From UBA1049 sp964525815 (GTDB taxonomy: Bacteria; Bacillota; Clostridia; Oscillospirales; CAG-382): a stretch of DNA of 9,653 nt. The stretch spans positions 1-9,653 of the forward strand of contig CAZGJQ010000075.1 in assembly GCA_964525815.1 (NCBI GenBank), written 5' to 3'. This document shows, in pieces, positions 6,561 through 9,653 of the stretch. Numbering within the stretch: position 1 is the first letter of the stretch; each line of letters starts with the position of its first letter. A program made the position numbers and the translations under genes. The notes below the pieces were generated by a model. It did not search any database. It saw only the letters and a program-made list of their open reading frames with translations, and was not told the origin of the DNA.

Positions 6561-8483
6561 TTGGCAATTCAGAGACTGATGCTTGTAAAAGCATCCGGTA
6601 AAATAGAGGAGCTTGACGGTTTTATTGAAGCATGCAGAAAAAGTGGTGAGTTTCACCCCGAGAACACCTGCAGCCATCTTTCCGGCTCTATGGGCTTTAC
6701 CTGTCTCAAGGAAGAAAACCCGTACACCGCCACTATACAAAAAATAGAGGAAATCGCCGCCGTTTCCGGATTTGAGCTTAATGCGAATATTACTGACGGG
6801 GATTCAACCGACGAAATTGATACCGCAGATTATATCAGGATTGTGGAGGACAAGCTCCATAATCTCTATTCTGACCTGAAAATGCTGGAGGAGCAGCTCA
6901 ATGAATGTGAGGCGGGGATCACTCAGCTCACCCACTTCAAGGGATTGGATGTTCCGATTGAGGACACCACCAGCTGCGAGTTTCTTTCCGTCCGTTACGG
7001 CTATCTTCCCAAGGAGCAGATGATTAAGCTAAAGGCATACGAGGACAACCCCTATGTTTTGTTTATCCCCTGCTCAAGTGACGAGCATAACTACTGGGGG
7101 GTTTATTTTGCACCAAAGGACAAAATAAAGGAAGTTGACAGAATTTTTGCTTTTATGTTTTTTGAACGCATCAGAATACCCGGAGTTGTAGGCACTCCCA
7201 CGGAAATCGTAGACGAGCTTCAGGAGAATGTAGATATTCTAAAGCAGCAAATTGAAGCTTTAAATTTACAGATATCCGCCTTCTGGAGCGAAAACGGAAA
7301 TAGATGCAACGACATTTACTCTCGGTTAAAATGGCTGAGTGACGGTTTTGAGCTAAGACGGTTCTGTGCGATTAAGAACGAGCAGTTCTTTTATATTATA
7401 TGGATTTTCAAGAGCAATACAGACCGGTTCAAAGAATCCATGAACACCTTGAAAAGCGTTACTTATGAGATAAGCGACAACGACGAGTCAAACAGGATTA
7501 CCCCGCCCGTAAAGCTAAAAAACAACCGTTTGTTCAGGATTTTTGAGTCCTTTGTCTCCATGTACGGTCTGCCGTCCTACAAGGCGGTGGATGTTACCGC
7601 ATTTGTTGCCGTTACCTATACCGTTATTTTTGGAATCATGTTCGGTGATGTGGGGCACGGTATCGTTTTAATCACGGTCGGTCTTTTGGCGTGGAAGCTT
7701 AAAGGGAGTCCGTTCGGGAAGCTGTTTATCCCCTTAGGATTTTCCTCCATTGCCTTCGGTCTTATATTCGGGTCTTTTTTCGGCTACGAGCACCTTCTTG
7801 ATCCGGTCTACCGAGCCGTTGGGCTTGATGGTAAGCCGCTGGAGGTAATGCACTCAATAGATACGGTTCTTACTGTCGCAATCGGAATAGGCATTGTTCT
7901 CATGATAATATCCATGATGCTTAATGTGTATTCCTGCATAAGAAGAAAAGCATACGGAGAGGCGTTGTTCTCCCATAACGGCTTCACGGGTATAATGGTT
8001 TATGTTTCTGGTGTGGTTGCCGTTTACAGCTTCATGAGCGGTTCTCCGCTGCTGCCCGGGAGCGTTGTTATAACGGTTATCTGTATAGGAATACCCCTGC
8101 TATTAGTCAAGGATTTGTTAATCGGAATTATCGACGGACACATAAACTGGAAGCCGAAAAGCGTCGGGGAGTTCCTTATGCAGAGCATATTTGAGGTTAT
8201 CGAACACATTCTCAGTTATTTTTCCAATACAATGTCCTTTTTACGGGTCGGAGCGTTTGTACTGGTTCATGCGGGTATGATGATGGTTGTTTTCTCCCTT
8301 GCGGGTGAAAACGAGAACATTATAATAATAGCGCTCGGAAACCTTATAGTTATAGCTCTCGAGGGACTGATTGCCGGAATACAGGCATTAAGGCTGGAGT
8401 TCTATGAGCTGTTCAGCCACTTCTTTGAGGGAGACGGAAGACCCTTTGTTACGGCGGAACAGGCTGTGGCGGACAGAGCTTAA
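6561..8483 (+). CDS. ntpI: V/A-type ATPase subunit I (membrane stator, a-subunit)
   Basis: A 640-residue homologue of the V-ATPase a subunit, carrying the ion half-channels next to the proteolipid ring. Residues 1 to about 325 form the cytosolic arm, with coiled-coil stretches near 93-122 and 213-240 that contact the peripheral stalks. About 340-610 hold several membrane segments, beginning with FVAVTYTVIFGIMFGDVGHG (348-367). Arg562 in SFLRVGAF matches the essential arginine of the family (YLRLWAL in yeast), and Arg611 lies in the conserved end motif ALRLEFYELFSHFFEGDG. Length is within the usual bacterial range. The TTG start at 6561 has GGAGGT (6549-6554) 6 bases upstream. It is followed by subunit K after 36 bases, the expected partner. 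No damage seen. Confidence 0.94.
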   Translation: MAIQRLMLVKASGKIEELDGFIEACRKSGEFHPENTCSHLSGSMGFTCLKEENPYTATIQKIEEIAAVSGFELNANITDGDSTDEIDTADYIRIVEDKLHNLYSDLKMLEEQLNECEAGITQLTHFKGLDVPIEDTTSCEFLSVRYGYLPKEQMIKLKAYEDNPYVLFIPCSSDEHNYWGVYFAPKDKIKEVDRIFAFMFFERIRIPGVVGTPTEIVDELQENVDILKQQIEALNLQISAFWSENGNRCNDIYSRLKWLSDGFELRRFCAIKNEQFFYIIWIFKSNTDRFKESMNTLKSVTYEISDNDESNRITPPVKLKNNRLFRIFESFVSMYGLPSYKAVDVTAFVAVTYTVIFGIMFGDVGHGIVLITVGLLAWKLKGSPFGKLFIPLGFSSIAFGLIFGSFFGYEHLLDPVYRAVGLDGKPLEVMHSIDTVLTVAIGIGIVLMIISMMLNVYSCIRRKAYGEALFSHNGFTGIMVYVSGVVAVYSFMSGSPLLPGSVVITVICIGIPLLLVKDLLIGIIDGHINWKPKSVGEFLMQSIFEVIEHILSYFSNTMSFLRVGAFVLVHAGMMMVVFSLAGENENIIIIALGNLIVIALEGLIAGIQALRLEFYELFSHFFEGDGRPFVTAEQAVADRA

Positions 8484-8519
8484 AATAACAAAAAATTAAT
8501 TCTTTCGGAGGAAAAATCA

Positions 8520-8978
8520 ATGAATACTTTATTCTGGCTTCTTATTCTGACAGTACCTACCGCGGCGCTCGGCTATCTTGCATTCCATACCTATAAAAAA
8601 AGAATCCAAGGCAGAGCCCCGGGTAAGGCTATGAAGGTAAATCTCGCTGTTTTTCTTGTTCTGCTTGTCCTTATATCCGCTCTTACCTTAACGGTAACGG
8701 CTGCGGATGACCCTGCAAACAACGAGCAGACGCAGGCTGCGGACGAGCAAGTACCGGTGGACAACAGCAAGGGGTTGGGTCTATTAGCAGCGGGAATTGT
8801 AACCGGACTTGCAGGCATCGGCGGCGGTATTGCGGTTGCGGCGGGAGCTCCGGCGGCAATAGCTGCGACAAGCGAGGATCCCAAGGTGTTCGGTAAGGCA
8901 CTGATTTTCGTTGCATTAGGAGAGACAATAGCGCTTTATGGCGTTGTAATTTCTATTTTGATACTCAACAAGATTTAA
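8520..8978 (+). CDS. ntpK: V/A-type ATPase subunit K (proteolipid, c-ring) with N-terminal membrane extension
   Basis: A 152-residue protein whose last 70 residues (about 83-152) form one proteolipid hairpin: a Gly/Ala-rich helix (GLAGIGGGIAVAAGAPAAIA), a polar loop SEDPKVFGKA and a second helix with the ion-binding Glu135 in ALGETIALYG. The N-terminal 80 residues are unusual for a minimal c subunit: a membrane segment at about 4-21, a basic loop (KKRIQGR), a second segment at about 41-61, then an acidic Gln/Asp-rich linker (62-82). VTAAD at 59-63 resembles a signal-peptidase site, so the extension might be removed. By alignment with Na+-binding c subunits, the helix-1 glutamine position is Val106, while Thr136 follows the Glu. 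This argues mildly for protons over sodium. The ribosome binding site GGAGGA (8507-8512) is 7 bases before the ATG. Confidence 0.9.
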   Translation: MNTLFWLLILTVPTAALGYLAFHTYKKRIQGRAPGKAMKVNLAVFLVLLVLISALTLTVTAADDPANNEQTQAADEQVPVDNSKGLGLLAAGIVTGLAGIGGGIAVAAGAPAAIAATSEDPKVFGKALIFVALGETIALYGVVISILILNKI

Positions 8979-9003
8979 TTCTTTAATGAAAAGGCGGTCA
9001 GGC

Positions 9004-9309
9004 ATGCGGTTTTATCTGATAAGCGACAATGTGGATACGGCGGTCGGGCTGAGGCTTGCCGGGATAAGCGGCGAGGTCGTTCATGACGAGGACGGCGTCA
9101 AGGCGGAGCTTGACAAGGCTCTCGGTGATAAAGAAATCGGGATAGTCTTGATTACCCAGAAGCTCTATAAGCTCTGTCCTGATTACATTTTGGAATTGAA
9201 AAGGAAAAATTCGGTTCCTTTGATTGTAGAGATACCGGACAGGCACGGCTCGGAGGGTCCGGGGTTATTTGCCGACATAATAAGAGAAGCCGTCGGCATT
9301 AAGCTCTAA
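9004..9309 (+). CDS. ntpG: V/A-type ATPase subunit F (central stalk)
   Basis: A 101-residue soluble protein, subunit F of the rotor shaft, which binds subunit D and turns inside the A3B3 head. The N-terminus MRFYLISDNVDTAVGLRLAGI is the hallmark of the family, followed by IGIVLITQKLYKL and VPLIVEIPDRHGSEGPG, giving a small Rossmann-like alpha/beta domain of normal length. ATG 9004 is chosen because AAGGCGG (8991-8997) is 6 bases upstream and the protein then begins exactly where homologues do; the in-frame ATG at 8986 would add six residues and lies before that site. In Enterococcus hirae naming this is NtpG; other genomes use ntpF or atpF. Confidence 0.92.
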   Translation: MRFYLISDNVDTAVGLRLAGISGEVVHDEDGVKAELDKALGDKEIGIVLITQKLYKLCPDYILELKRKNSVPLIVEIPDRHGSEGPGLFADIIREAVGIKL

Positions 9310-9358
9310 GCTATCAGACAGGTTACTTAGCGTTTACAAGACCAGGAAAGGAAATTCA

Positions 9359-9373
9359 TTTGCGTCTCAGGTA
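9359..9373 (+). other. Possible four-codon mini-ORF before the subunit E gene
   Basis: AAAGGA (9347-9352), a good ribosome binding site, lies 6 bases before TTG CGT CTC AGG TAA (9359-9373). The subunit E gene starts 14 bases after this stop in another frame and has no good site of its own. Ribosomes could terminate here and restart at 9388. Chance, or a base error in the sequence, is possible. Confidence 0.3.
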
Positions 9374-9387
9374 AATGAACAGAAAAA

Positions 9388-9653
9388 ATGGAGCTACATT
9401 ACGAACAGCTGTCCTTGTTTCTTAATTCCATAAACGAGGCGGAGAAAAGCAGCACGGAAAAAATAATCCGGGAGGCTGAGGAATACCGAGTTGCCGAGCT
9501 TGATAAGGCCAAGGAGCAGGCGGCGGAAACAGGCTGGCAATATATAAAGCGGGAGAGCGAAAAGCTCAAGGCAGGCTCAAACCGCGAGGTCTCCGGCGAT
9601 CTTGCGTCATTGCGCAAGGAGTTTTATGTACGCAGAAATCAGATAGCCGAAGC
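9388..9653 (+). CDS. ntpE: V/A-type ATPase subunit E, N-terminal part (cut by window edge)
   Basis: The first 88 residues of the peripheral-stalk subunit E, which pairs with subunit G/H and holds the catalytic head against rotation. It begins MELHYEQLSLFLNSINEAE and continues as a charged coiled coil (about 15-65), then RKEFYVRRNQIAEA, resembling the region before the globular C-terminal domain of E subunits. The frame is open to the right edge; full-length homologues are about 190-210 residues. An in-frame TGA at 9376-9378 rules out a longer protein. The ribosome binding site is weak: the nearest good one (9347-9352) fits the mini-ORF at 9359 instead. It lies 78 bases after subunit F, a larger gap than elsewhere in the operon. 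Confidence 0.83.
   Translation, partial: MELHYEQLSLFLNSINEAEKSSTEKIIREAEEYRVAELDKAKEQAAETGWQYIKRESEKLKAGSNREVSGDLASLRKEFYVRRNQIAE

Noticed and set aside
8591..8928. Pro/Ala-rich minus-strand frames over subunit K
   Set aside because: They are shadows of the Gly/Ala-rich proteolipid gene on the other strand.
9312..9321. ATCAGACAGG near the F-E gap, resembling one arm of the palindrome at 4228
   Set aside because: Only a short single arm with one mismatch and no inverted partner or promoter; probably chance.

Overview
The window looks like chromosome of an anaerobic, endospore-forming member of the Clostridia, possibly Oscillospiraceae/Ruminococcaceae-like. The grounds are a spore-coat cotJC sequence of the clostridial type, a bacterial V/A-type ATPase operon, 4Fe-4S proteins, strong Shine-Dalgarno sequences and frequent TTG starts. 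All genes lie on the + strand.

Region 1 (1-1658) is the end of an integrated element. A large serine recombinase, open at the left edge, stops at 1225. About 20 bases later the sequence becomes the C-terminal two thirds of CotJC, a manganese-catalase-fold spore coat protein, which begins in the middle of the gene without start codon or ribosome binding site. The coat gene is therefore split by the element. This resembles the skin element in sigK or SPbeta in spsM, where a serine recombinase restores the gene in the sporulating mother cell. The remaining cotJC frame is undamaged and is followed by a strong hairpin terminator (1711-1747).

Region 2 (about 1800-5047) is a two-gene cassette. A perfect sigma-A consensus promoter (TTGACA-17-TATAAT) drives a 765-residue iron-sulfur protein built of three repeats of the reductive dehalogenase/epoxyqueuosine reductase (RdhA/QueG) fold. 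The outer two repeats carry ferredoxin-type cysteine motifs and the middle one is shortened and has none. An IclR-family regulator follows, with its own promoter inside the end of the first gene and a near-perfect inverted repeat over its predicted transcription start. No substrate can be named.

Region 3 (5061-9653) is the first part of a V/A-type ATPase operon with an extended -10 promoter. The order is subunit G/H (peripheral stalk), C (AC39), I (membrane stator), K (proteolipid ring), F (central stalk) and E (peripheral stalk, cut by the right edge); A, B and D are expected just downstream. Subunit K has an extra N-terminal membrane region. Two very short TTG-initiated reading frames with good ribosome binding sites lie just before the G/H and E genes.

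I saw no tRNA, rRNA, CRISPR array or insertion sequence.
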